From Candidatus Thermoflexus tengchongensis (GTDB lineage: Bacteria; Chloroflexota; Anaerolineae; Thermoflexales; Thermoflexaceae), in the NCBI GenBank assembly GCA_016842085.1, contig JAEVEX010000042.1, positions 1 to 64,000 on the forward strand: a stretch of DNA of 64,000 bases. Direction: 5' to 3'. This document shows positions 54,624 to 62,729 of the stretch, in pieces. Each line of letters begins with the position of its first letter. Position 1 is the stretch's first letter. Both the position numbers and the translations under genes were made by a program. The notes beneath the pieces were generated by a model. That model saw nothing but the letters and a program-made list of their open reading frames with translations. It was not told the origin of the DNA and made no database searches.

Positions 54624-55841
54624 ATGCGCGTCGTGATCCTGGGAGGGGCTGGAAAGATCGGCCGGCTGATCGCCCGCGACCTGGTGGAAGGGCCGGATCC
54701 GGCCGGGGAGGTGGTCATCGCGGATGTGGATGAGGCGGCGGCCCTTCAGGTCGCCCGGGGGCTCGGATCCGGGGTCAGGGCGGCGTTCTGTGATCTCCAG
54801 GATGTGAGCCGGACCGCCCGTCTGTTGTATGGGGCCGATGTGTGCGTCAACGCCGCGCAGTATGACTTCAATCTCCAGGCCATGCAGGCCTGCCTGGAGG
54901 CCGGTGTCCCCTATCTGGATCTGGGGGGGCTGTTTCATATGACCCGCCGCCAGCTCGCCCTGGATGAGGAATTTCGTTCCCGGGGGCTTCTGGCGATCCT
55001 GGGGATAGGGTCCTGCCCGGGCCTCTCCAACGTGCAGGCCGCCTACCTGGTCTCCCAGCTGGATCGTGTCGAGCGTTTGCGGATTTACAATGGCAGCCTC
55101 CCGTCGGGAGAAGAGGAATTCGCATGGGGCTATTCCATCTCGACCATTCTCGATGAGATCACCATGCGTCCCGTGGTGTTCGAGGAGGGATCCTTTGTGG
55201 AGAAGGATCCTCTTTCCGGCGAGGAGTTCTATCTCTTCCGGGAGCCTGTCGGATGGCAGAAGGTTCATCTCTCCCTGCATTCGGAGGTGGCTACCCTGCC
55301 CCTGACCTACGGGGAAAAGGGGTTGCGGGAATGCTTTTTTAAGATCACCTTCTTCGGTTTGGGGGAGGAGGCCGTTCGTCGTTTGAAGTTCCTGGCGGAT
55401 CTGGGATTGGCCGATCGGGAGCCCATCGAGGTCCCCGCTGCAGGAGAGGAGGGGCCCTCCCGGGTTCGGGTGCGCCCACGGGATGTGCTGGCGGAGGTCC
55501 TGCGACGCCGTCCGGCGGCACAGGAAGCTTCTCGCTCCGGCTATAAAGACGTCGCCACCGAGGCATGGGGATGGCGAGGTGGGAAACCGGTGCGCTTGCG
55601 CGTGGACACGGTGGCAGGCCCCAATCCCCGTTTTGAGGGCAGCGGAGGGACCATGATGGTGGCCGTCCCGGCCGCCGAGGTCGCTCGCTGGATCGCTCGG
55701 GGCGAGATCCCCCAGCGCGGCGTGTTTCCACCGGAACAGGTGGTGGAGCCCATGCGGCTCTTCCGGGCCCTCGCTCATCGTGGCGCATGGACGGAACGCA
55801 TCGTGGTGGAACCGGTGGAGATAACCGGGGCGGCCGCTTAA
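54624..55841 (+). CDS. Saccharopine dehydrogenase family NAD(P)-binding protein
   Basis: The 405-aa protein has the N-terminal Rossmann motif VVILGGAGKIGRLIARDL, YGADVCVNAAQYDFNLQ and YLDLGGLFHMTRRQ, as in saccharopine and lysine-6-dehydrogenases. GIGSCPGLSNVQAAYLV is the conserved catalytic-domain entry. The preceding aminotransferase, on the same strand with a 149-base gap, would fit an amino-acid catabolism pair, but the substrate is not known. Confidence 0.85.
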   Translation: MRVVILGGAGKIGRLIARDLVEGPDPAGEVVIADVDEAAALQVARGLGSGVRAAFCDLQDVSRTARLLYGADVCVNAAQYDFNLQAMQACLEAGVPYLDLGGLFHMTRRQLALDEEFRSRGLLAILGIGSCPGLSNVQAAYLVSQLDRVERLRIYNGSLPSGEEEFAWGYSISTILDEITMRPVVFEEGSFVEKDPLSGEEFYLFREPVGWQKVHLSLHSEVATLPLTYGEKGLRECFFKITFFGLGEEAVRRLKFLADLGLADREPIEVPAAGEEGPSRVRVRPRDVLAEVLRRRPAAQEASRSGYKDVATEAWGWRGGKPVRLRVDTVAGPNPRFEGSGGTMMVAVPAAEVARWIARGEIPQRGVFPPEQVVEPMRLFRALAHRGAWTERIVVEPVEITGAAA

Positions 55842-55918
55842 CCCTGCCACCGCATTGGGCGGGAATGACAGCGCCGGTCTTCTCCGGACGGCGTTTGGGC
55901 CAGGGGTCTCCCTTCGTT

Positions 55919-55956
55919 GGGGCCGGGCTGCCGCCGAAGGCGGCCCGCCCGGCCCC
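55919..55956 (+). terminator. Hairpin after the saccharopine-dehydrogenase-like gene
   Basis: GGGGCCGGGC (55919-55928) pairs with GCCCGGCCCC (55947-55956), with an inner GCCGCC/GGCGGC stem. It lies between convergent genes. The core resembles that of the hairpin at 37138-37170. Confidence 0.5.
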
Positions 55957-56098
55957 ACAGGCCCTTCAGAGGCAGGATCGGTGAACAGGGGTTGGCTTTT
56001 CCGTGCTCGCCCTCCGCCCTGGGGGAAGCATATCCAGCAGAGAGGGTGGGAACGCCACGCCAGGCCCCGGCGGGTGGCCTGTTTCTCCTTCAGAGGAA

Positions 56099-56347
56099 TC
56101 ACCATTCATCTTCATCTTCTTCGTCTTCCTCTTCCTCCAGTGCGAATTCCTCCTCCCATTCTTCCTCTTCGTCGAGGCCCAGCTCCTCTTCTTCCTCCAG
56201 GACCTCTTCCTCTTCCTCCCACTCCTCTTCTTCGGCCTGGGTATAGGTCAGGCAGCCCATTTCCGGATCCAGCTCGATTTCATCGGCCGTGCACATGCCG
56301 GCCTCCAGATAAACACAATCGACATAATGGCATCGAATGCGCGGCAT
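56099..56347 (-). CDS. Small Cys-rich protein with a highly acidic tail (DUF1540-like)
   Basis: The 82-aa protein starts MPRIRCHYVDCVYLEAGMC, and its four Cys residues at 6, 11, 19 and 32 resemble DUF1540-type metal-binding domains (CxxxxC...C...C). From residue 39 it is almost entirely Glu, with a few Trp, Leu and Asp. The acidic tail may bind metal or a basic partner. Function is unknown. Confidence 0.7.
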   Translation of the reverse strand: MPRIRCHYVDCVYLEAGMCTADEIELDPEMGCLTYTQAEEEEWEEEEEVLEEEEELGLDEEEEWEEEFALEEEEDEEDEDEW

Positions 56348-56497
56348 AGGCTCCTCCTCATCCGGTAGATTTCGGATCAGGTCTGATTCGGTGATCAGGC
56401 GCTCGTCCGTTCCAGCGGAGGGCTTTTGGGGCCAGGCCGCCCCCCGACGTGTTGTTTCATCCCCTCTCCATCTCGGAGCCCAGCGGCGGATGTCCGA

Positions 56498-56950
56498 TCA
56501 AATGAATGTCTGATAGAAGCGAAATCCACACACCCCCAGCAGCAGGGTGATGAGGATCGCCGAGGTCACGCACCAGCTGCACCACGCGTGAAGGACGAAC
56601 GCCTCAATGGCGGTGAGATACATGGAGAAAAGCCAGCCTCCCAGGGCGATGGCGAAAGAGAGCGCAACGGTCCACATCCGGAGGGAGGCATGGCTTCCCC
56701 AGAACGGAAAGGCGAGGGCAGCGAGAACCAGATACGCCCCCAGCCCCCAGGCAGCCACCGGGATTCCCAGCAGCTCCGCATAGGGGCTGTTGTTCACCAC
56801 ATCACAGCCCCGGAACCCGATGCAGATCAGGCCCTCTCCGCGGATCTTGCTCCACGTGAGATATCCGGCGACCCCTGCCCCGGCCAGGGCCAGGGCCAGC
56901 TGGAGGAGGGAGAGCGTATCCTTTTGCGCCGTTGCGACGCGCGGTGCCAT
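56498..56950 (-). CDS. Vitamin K epoxide reductase (VKOR) family protein
   Basis: The 150-aa membrane protein with four helices oxidises a quinone to regenerate disulfide carriers. It has the active-site HAWCSWC (C124, C127) and the loop pair C43/C49 in ICIGFRGCDVVNNSPYAE. The gene follows dsbA by 22 bases; in bacteria VKOR re-oxidises DsbA, replacing DsbB. Confidence 0.93.
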   Translation of the reverse strand: MAPRVATAQKDTLSLLQLALALAGAGVAGYLTWSKIRGEGLICIGFRGCDVVNNSPYAELLGIPVAAWGLGAYLVLAALAFPFWGSHASLRMWTVALSFAIALGGWLFSMYLTAIEAFVLHAWCSWCVTSAILITLLLGVCGFRFYQTFI

Positions 56951-56972
56951 CAGGTCCTCCGCCGGATCAAAT

Positions 56973-57668
56973 CTACTGACCCTGTTGCAGCAGGGTGTCG
57001 ATATAGGTCTCGTAGAACGTCACATCGTAGAGCCCTTCGATCTTCTCGCCGTTGATGAAGATGGTGGGCGTGGCCCGCACCCCTCGCTGGCGGCCGGCGT
57101 CGGCGGCGCTGCGAACGAAATCCCGATATTTCCCGGAAAGCAGACAGTTCTCAAAGGCCCCTCGATCCAGCCCCACCCGGGTCGCAAAGCCGATGAGCCG
57201 ATCATCGGAGAACCAGCCCAGGTTCTCCCCGCGCTGGTTGGCGAACACCATGTGCTCATATTCCCAGAACTTCCCCTGTTCCGCCGCGCAGGCCGCGGCC
57301 TCCGCCGCACGGAACGACTCCGGCCCCAGGAAGGGGAAATACCGGAAAATATAATATACCTTCCCGGCTTTCACATACTTCTCATCCAGGCGCGGCGCCA
57401 CCTCCCGGGTGTAACGGGCGCATACCGGGCACTGGAAGTCCGAATATTCCTCGATGACAATCCTGGCCTCGGGATTCCCCTTGTAGGGATAGCCGTCCGG
57501 CGTCAAACCTGTCGGATAGTCGACCGCACCGACGGTCGCCGCCGGTCGGCTGGTCCATAGCTGATATCCGATGAGGGCCACGACCCCAAGGATCACCACG
57601 ATGATGAGCAATGCGAGCAGCTGGGGTGGGGGAGAAGCACGGGTGGCTTTCGGGCTCCGTTTGCTCAT
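56973..57668 (-). CDS. DsbA-like membrane-anchored thiol oxidoreductase
   Basis: The 231-aa protein has an N-terminal transmembrane anchor (LLALLIIVVILGVVALIGY) and a thioredoxin-fold domain with EYSDFQCPVCARYTREV (C80, C83) and cis-Pro in RATPTIFING. It introduces disulfides into exported proteins. Its ATG overlaps the moeA stop by four bases, and VKOR follows, making a moeA-dsbA-vkor transcript likely. Confidence 0.92.
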   Translation of the reverse strand: MSKRSPKATRASPPPQLLALLIIVVILGVVALIGYQLWTSRPAATVGAVDYPTGLTPDGYPYKGNPEARIVIEEYSDFQCPVCARYTREVAPRLDEKYVKAGKVYYIFRYFPFLGPESFRAAEAAACAAEQGKFWEYEHMVFANQRGENLGWFSDDRLIGFATRVGLDRGAFENCLLSGKYRDFVRSAADAGRQRGVRATPTIFINGEKIEGLYDVTFYETYIDTLLQQGQ

Positions 57669-58972
57669 AAAGCCCTCCCCATGGCCGTGGATGGAAGGAT
57701 CTCCGGTGCGTCGATCAGGTCCTGTAAATCGACCCAGACTTCGGCCATGATCGTTGCGCCGGCCGGAAGCGCCCGGATGCCCTCCGGAAGGATCACCAGG
57801 CCGTTCGCCCGGGCCATGGCGCTCAGGATATGGGAACCCTGAAGCCCGCTCAAACGGGCCTGGAACTGGCCGTCCTCATAAACGATCCGTGCCCGGAAAT
57901 AGGTCTCACGCCCGTCGCTGGAGACCGGCTCGGCCAGGCGCACCGGGATACGCGGGCGCTCCCAGCGGGGATAGCCGCCCATCCGGCGCAGAACGGGGCG
58001 GACGAACTGATCGAAGGTGATCATGGCGGAGACCGGGTTGCCTGGCAGCCCGAAGAAAGGAACCCCTCGATAGTGACCGAAGGCAAAAGGCTTGCCGGGA
58101 CGGATGCGGACTTTCCAGAGGCGGATCTCGCCATGGCGCCCCACCACTTCCTTCACCCAATCGTAAACGCCTACAGAAGCCCCCGCTGAGGAGACGATCA
58201 GATCCGGATGGTGCGCAACGGCCTCGTCCAGCAACCGTTGCAGATCCTCCGGGTCATCCCGGGCGATCCCCAGCACAACGGGCTCCGCTCCCGCCTCCAG
58301 GGCCTGGGCGGCCAGGGCCGTCCGGTTCGTTTCATAGATGCAACCTGGGGGAAGCGGCCGGCCGGGCTCGATTAGCTCATCGCCGATCGCCAGCACGGCC
58401 ATGCGCGGACGGCGATGGACCGGGATTTCGAAACGGCCCAGGGCGGCCAGCAGGGCCAGAGCCCCGGGCGTGAGCACCGTGCCCGGCTCCAGCGCGATGG
58501 TTCCTCGAGCCACATCCTCTCCGGCCGGGCGAACGAACTCGCCGGGTTGAACGGCCCGGAAGACGGCGATCATCGGTGGAAGCGGACGGCCGGGACCCCC
58601 GGGATCATCGGTGTCCTCCACCGGGATCACCGCGTCCGCGCCGGAAGGGAGCGGCGCCCCGGTCGCAATCCGCACCGCCGTTCCCGGTTCGATCGCCCCG
58701 GGGAACGGATGACCCGCGGCCGTCTCCCCCAGCACCCGAAGGCGGATGGGATGTTCCCGATGAGCCCCCCGGGTGTCCACCGCGCGCACCGCGTAGCCAT
58801 CCATAGCGGAGTTGGGGAACGGAGGAAGGTCATGCTCGGCCCGGATCGCTTCGGCCAGAACCCGCCCCAGGGCCTTCGGCAATACAACGGATTCTGGAGG
58901 AAGAGGCCGAAATTCCTCCAGGATCATCCGGCGGGCTTCATCCACCTGCACCCATTCCTGAACAGCGGCCAT
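57665..58972 (-). CDS. moeA: Molybdopterin molybdenumtransferase
   Basis: The 435-aa enzyme inserts molybdenum into molybdopterin. Motifs are PPFPNSAMDGYAVRA, GTAVRIATGAPLPSGADAV, the MoCF-domain IGDELIEPG, VSSAGASVGVYDWV and FFGLPGNPVSAM. The start is at ATG 58972, with CTGGAGG eight bases before; the longer frame lacks similarity. Confidence 0.95.
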   Translation of the reverse strand: MAAVQEWVQVDEARRMILEEFRPLPPESVVLPKALGRVLAEAIRAEHDLPPFPNSAMDGYAVRAVDTRGAHREHPIRLRVLGETAAGHPFPGAIEPGTAVRIATGAPLPSGADAVIPVEDTDDPGGPGRPLPPMIAVFRAVQPGEFVRPAGEDVARGTIALEPGTVLTPGALALLAALGRFEIPVHRRPRMAVLAIGDELIEPGRPLPPGCIYETNRTALAAQALEAGAEPVVLGIARDDPEDLQRLLDEAVAHHPDLIVSSAGASVGVYDWVKEVVGRHGEIRLWKVRIRPGKPFAFGHYRGVPFFGLPGNPVSAMITFDQFVRPVLRRMGGYPRWERPRIPVRLAEPVSSDGRETYFRARIVYEDGQFQARLSGLQGSHILSAMARANGLVILPEGIRALPAGATIMAEVWVDLQDLIDAPEILPSTAMGRAL

Positions 58973-59194
58973 CGAACTCGCCTCCAGGCGTTCCCGGGCC
59001 GGTTCCCAGCGATCCCGAGGCAGAAACATCGGAGAAAACGCTCCGCGGTTGCCCTGATCCAGGGCCGATCGGGTGAATCCCCGGAAAGGATCCGCGACGC
59101 TGAGGGCTGCTCATCCCCGGCGTGCCGGATTTAGTGTAACGAGGGAGGAAAGGCCTGTCAACTATCCGTGGGATGATCGGGCGGACCCGGCCCC

Positions 59195-60199
59195 CTAACC
59201 GATTTTGGCATCTGGATCCACATCGAGATCCAGGGATGCGAAGCGACCGGCCCGGGCATGCAGCGCGGCCGCCGCGCCGATCATCGCCGCGTTGTCCGTG
59301 CAGAGCCACGGGGGTGGAACATAAACCGGAACCGGGGCGCGGCGGGCCATCTCTTCCCGGAGCTGGCGGTTGGCGGAGACGCCGCCGGAGATCAGGATGG
59401 CCTGGGCTTCATAATGGCGCAGGGCCTCCAGGGTTTTCGTAACCAGCTGCTCAATGACCGCTGCCTGGAAGGAAGCGGCCAGATCCGCCACCGGAAGCGG
59501 TTGCCCTCCGAACCGCTCCACGATCCGAAGGACCGCGGTTTTCAGCCCGCTGAAGCTGAACCAGAGGGGATGATCCACCCGGGGAAGCGCCGGAAAGGGA
59601 AACGCCCGCGGATCGCCTTGCTGGGCCATGCGCTCGATGGCTGGCCCGCCCGGGAACCCCAGGCCCAGGAGGCGCGCCACTTTATCGAAGGCCTCCCCGG
59701 CGGCGTCATCGATGGTCCAGCCCACCCGACGGTGATCCAGGAGATCCCGCACCCAGATCAGCTCCGTGTGGCCGCCGGAGACGATGAGCGCCAGGAAAGG
59801 GAAGGGGAGATCCCCGGTGGGGTTTCCTTCGACCCGAAGCCGATGGGCGTAAAGATGACCTTCCAGGTGATTGACGGCGATCAGGGGCTTGTGGCGGGCG
59901 AAGGCCAGGGCCTTGGCGAAGCTCACCCCCACGACCAGAGAACCGGGCAACCCCGGTCCGTAGGTCACCGCAATGGCATCGATGGCCTCCCATGGGAGGC
60001 CGGCCTGGGCCATGGCCTCCCGGGTCACCGGCACGATGGCTTCCACATGCATCCGGGCCGCGATCTCCGGGAAAATGCCGCCGTATTTCGCGTGAAAGGC
60101 CGCCTGAGAAGCCACCACGTGGCTGAGCAGGATGCGGCCGTCTTCCACCACCGCGGCCGCCGTTTCATCGCAGGATGTCTCAATGGCCAGAATCCGCAT
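59195..60199 (-). CDS. tsaD: tRNA N6-threonylcarbamoyladenosine transferase subunit TsaD
   Basis: The 334-aa ASKHA-fold enzyme transfers threonylcarbamoyl to A37 of ANN-decoding tRNAs. ILAIETSCDETAAAVV, the metal-binding HLEGHLYAH (H111, H115), LIVSGGHTELI, GEAFDKVARLLGLGFPGGP and LISGGVSANRQLRE are diagnostic. The start ATG 60199 has TGGAGGG upstream; ATG 60217 is alternative. Confidence 0.97.
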   Translation of the reverse strand: MRILAIETSCDETAAAVVEDGRILLSHVVASQAAFHAKYGGIFPEIAARMHVEAIVPVTREAMAQAGLPWEAIDAIAVTYGPGLPGSLVVGVSFAKALAFARHKPLIAVNHLEGHLYAHRLRVEGNPTGDLPFPFLALIVSGGHTELIWVRDLLDHRRVGWTIDDAAGEAFDKVARLLGLGFPGGPAIERMAQQGDPRAFPFPALPRVDHPLWFSFSGLKTAVLRIVERFGGQPLPVADLAASFQAAVIEQLVTKTLEALRHYEAQAILISGGVSANRQLREEMARRAPVPVYVPPPWLCTDNAAMIGAAAALHARAGRFASLDLDVDPDAKIG

Positions 60200-60393
60200 C
60201 GGTCGAGATCCCTCCATGTGAGCGGTCCGCCACGGGTAGAGCGATCAAAGGCTTCCCCGGACTTCCCGGGCATTCCACAGCTGGATGAAAGGACTTCAGC
60301 AGGGCGGGATGCCTTTGGGGCCTGCCTGGCTCCCGGGCGTTCTCTCTTTCCCTCTCCGTGGGGTGGACCAGGGGAGAGGGAAGGGAGGACCGG

Positions 60394-60924
60394 TCAGGAG
60401 TTCACCGGTTTCCAGACCGCCTCTCCCGGTGGCTCTCCCGGGCTCGCCTCCACTGTAAATTCTGCCACCTGGCCACCGGTGATGCGCACCAGATCGGCGA
60501 AAGAAATGGGGAACAGGGCGTTGCGGGCGCCCGCTGCTGCCCAGAGGGTTTCATAACGGGCGAGCGAGGCATCGATCCAGACCTCCAGGGGCATCGCATG
60601 CGCCACAGGAGGCACCCCGCCGACCTCATAGCCGGTCACCCGCAACACCGTTTCGGGATCCGCGATCCGGATGCGTTTGCGGGAGATCCCCCACAGGGCG
60701 GCCAGGAGGCGCTGGTCCGCTTTTCGATCCCCGGCCACCAGCACCAGCCGGGGATCCTCCCCTGCGATGAACAGCAGCGACTTGACGATCGCTCCCAGCG
60801 GGCATCCCACCGCCGCTGCCGCCTCCACAGCGGTTGCGGTGCTTTGATCCAGAATCCGCACCGGGGTTCCGGGAAGATGCTGTTCCAGGAACGTTTGCAC
60901 ATCCTGAGGGCCACGGGCGGACAT
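60394..60924 (-). CDS. YbaK/EbsC-type aminoacyl-tRNA deacylase
   Basis: The 176-aa single-domain protein has VGCPLGAIVKSLLFIAG, with the catalytic Lys of the YbaK family, then GDRKADQRLLA, GYEVGGVPPVAHA and TGGQVAEFTVE. It hydrolyses mischarged tRNA (typically Cys- or Ala-tRNA(Pro)). It starts after CAGGAGGACATCC. Confidence 0.9.
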   Translation of the reverse strand: MSARGPQDVQTFLEQHLPGTPVRILDQSTATAVEAAAAVGCPLGAIVKSLLFIAGEDPRLVLVAGDRKADQRLLAALWGISRKRIRIADPETVLRVTGYEVGGVPPVAHAMPLEVWIDASLARYETLWAAAGARNALFPISFADLVRITGGQVAEFTVEASPGEPPGEAVWKPVNS

Positions 60925-61133
60925 GGATGTCCTCCTGGAGCACGGAATGTCCCTGTCGCAGGTCCGGGCCGCTGCTCCGCTATTCTAACGCAACTTGCAA
61001 CCCGCGCATCCGGATTCAGAGCGGCCGGCGATCCATGTCGTCGTCCTGGGCCGGCCTCCACTCGAAAATCCCAGGAGGAGGCCCGCCTTGGCTTCTGTGG
61101 GCGTCAAATATGGAAGGGCCATCGATCGTGTCC

Positions 61134-61162
61134 TTGACGAGCCTTTCGGCCTTTTATAGAAT
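61134..61162 (+). promoter_or_regulatory. Promoter upstream of two small genes
   Basis: TTGACG (61134-61139), a 17-bp spacer and TAGAAT (61157-61162) form a good sigma-70-type promoter, 52 bases before the 31-codon gene at 61215. Confidence 0.6.
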
Positions 61163-61214
61163 CCCCCCGGTTTCGTCAACCGGAATCTGGACAATGTGGA
61201 ATTCGGAGGGAAAG

Positions 61215-61310
61215 ATGGACGATCGGGCTCCGGACGGGGTGTGGATCGTGTTCCTGACCCTCTTTCCGGGCTGGCTATCGAGTATTCTGAAATCAAGAGG
61301 CCTCCCATGA
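61215..61310 (+). CDS. 31-aa hydrophobic small protein
   Basis: A GGAGGG site is followed five bases later by ATG; the frame encodes MDDRAPDGVWIVFLTLFPGW and ends LSSILKSRGLP. The core is hydrophobic and could associate with the membrane. Its stop overlaps the ATG of the next gene (ATGA), so it is translationally coupled to it. No family is recognised. It could be either a leader peptide or a functional micro-protein. Confidence 0.5.
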   Translation: MDDRAPDGVWIVFLTLFPGWLSSILKSRGLP

Positions 61311-61729
61311 GCTCCCCGAAACATCCGATGGAAGAAGCCAGCGAGGCCCGGGCGGTTCAGCGCTCGGGCGTCCGTCTGGAATCCCTGATCGCAAATGAGG
61401 CGATTTGCGAGAGCGTTGCGGTCTCTCATTTAGCGGCCAATCGGATCCAGGCTCAACGCTCCGCGTTCTGGATCGCTCGCGGCGTGCAGATGGAGTTCCG
61501 GCAGAGCGCGGTCGGTCTGGCCGCCTCCCGGGAGGCGACGCTGAGGGAAAGCCAGGCAGGGGCGGTGTGCGCGCGGATCGTCCGAATCGAAGGGGGGCGG
61601 GCGGGTTTCATCCTGGCTCATACCATAGAGGGGAAACCGGAGGGGGTCCTGGCCTCCTGGATCGGGTTGCTGATCGGGTTGATCCTGGGTATGCTTTTAG
61701 GCTGGCAACTCCGGCGATTCCATCGCTGA
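61307..61729 (+). CDS. Hypothetical protein with C-terminal membrane anchor
   Basis: The 140-aa product has a hydrophilic body with repeated strand-turn segments (RSAFWIARGVQMEFRQSAVG, RESQAGAVCARIVRIEGG) and a C-terminal transmembrane segment, SWIGLLIGLILGMLLGWQL, followed by basic residues, as in tail-anchored proteins. No family is recognised. It overlaps the 31-aa gene. Confidence 0.7.
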   Translation: MSSPKHPMEEASEARAVQRSGVRLESLIANEAICESVAVSHLAANRIQAQRSAFWIARGVQMEFRQSAVGLAASREATLRESQAGAVCARIVRIEGGRAGFILAHTIEGKPEGVLASWIGLLIGLILGMLLGWQLRRFHR

Positions 61730-61910
61730 TTCCCAGCAGGGGTTTTCGGAGGCTGGGGATCCGCGGAAGCGGCGAGGCTGGCCCTTCCGGTTCTTTCCCC
61801 CTCCCCGTCGCTCAAAGGGTCACTGAGGGAGGGGGAGGTCATCCCGTCTCCATAGAATTCACGTTCAACGGTGTAAGCCCGATCTATTCCATCTGGCGAG
61901 AGGTGGAACC

Positions 61911-62561
61911 ATGGCGGAGCTGGTGTTAAACGCGAAGCCGCGGACGGTAACGGGAAAGCAGGTGAAAGCCCTCCGCCGCCAGGGGTGGATCCCGGCGGTG
62001 CTTTACGGCCGGCACATCCAGCCGATGACCATCCAGGTGGAAGGCAAGGAGCTTCAGCGGATCCTGGCCCAGGCTCGCGGTGGCACCCGTCTGATCACCC
62101 TCCACGTGGATGGCGAGACCCACCTGGCCCTGATCCGGGAGGTGCAGCGGGAGCCGATCCACCGGGAGATCCTCCACGTCGATTTCCAGGCGGTGGAAAT
62201 GACCGAGAAGATCCGTGTGGAGGTCCCCGTGGTGTTTGTGGGGGCTTCCCCCGCGGTGGAGCGCGGGGAGGGCATCCTGGTGCATGGGCTCACCCATGTG
62301 GAGATCGAGTGTCTCCCGAAGGATCTCATCGAGGCCATCACAGTGGATCTGAGCCGTCTGGATCGTGTGGACGCGGCGATCTATGTGCGGGATCTCCAGG
62401 TGCCTCCCGGGGTCACGGTGGTGAGCGATCCGGATGAGCTGATCGCCCTGGTGACGGCGCCGGCCGCGGAGGTTCTGGAAGAAGCGGCGCTGCCGGCTGA
62501 AGCTCCTGAAGTGGAAGTCATCGGCCGTGGGAAGAAGGAGGAGGAAGAGGAAGAAGAATGA
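61911..62561 (+). CDS. rplY: 50S ribosomal protein L25 / general stress protein Ctc
   Basis: The 216-aa protein has the L25 domain (LNAKPRTVTGKQVKALRRQG, IPAVLYGRHIQPMTI) binding 5S rRNA, followed by the TL5/Ctc C-terminal domain (HVDFQAVEMTEKIRVEVPV, VHGLTHVEIECLPKDL) and a Glu-rich tail. The two-domain form is the Ctc type of thermophiles and Gram-positives. The start follows AGAGGTGG. Confidence 0.95.
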   Translation: MAELVLNAKPRTVTGKQVKALRRQGWIPAVLYGRHIQPMTIQVEGKELQRILAQARGGTRLITLHVDGETHLALIREVQREPIHREILHVDFQAVEMTEKIRVEVPVVFVGASPAVERGEGILVHGLTHVEIECLPKDLIEAITVDLSRLDRVDAAIYVRDLQVPPGVTVVSDPDELIALVTAPAAEVLEEAALPAEAPEVEVIGRGKKEEEEEEE

Positions 62562-62670
62562 AGGCGCCTTTCCCGGTGCGCTCCCAGCAGGGATGAGCCA
62601 AAACACGCGAAAGCAGGCGGCTCCTCCCCCTACGGCTCTCCGGATCATGGGGAAAGGTGGCCGGGATTTC

Positions 62671-62709
62671 CCGGGCTGCGGGGAGCGATCCCGATGCCCC
62701 GCAGCCCGG
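62671..62709. terminator. Hairpin between rplY and the convergent amidohydrolase
   Basis: CCGGGCTGCGGGG (62671-62683) pairs with CCCCGCAGCCCGG (62697-62709), a 13-bp stem between convergent genes. No long U-run follows on either strand. Confidence 0.5.
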
Positions 62710-62729
62710 AAACCCTCTATGGGGCCGCT

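Noticed and set aside
55855-56368. Plus-strand frames rich in Ser/Phe/Leu over 55855-56368
   Set aside because: They are the complement of the poly-Glu coding tract of the minus-strand Cys-rich gene.
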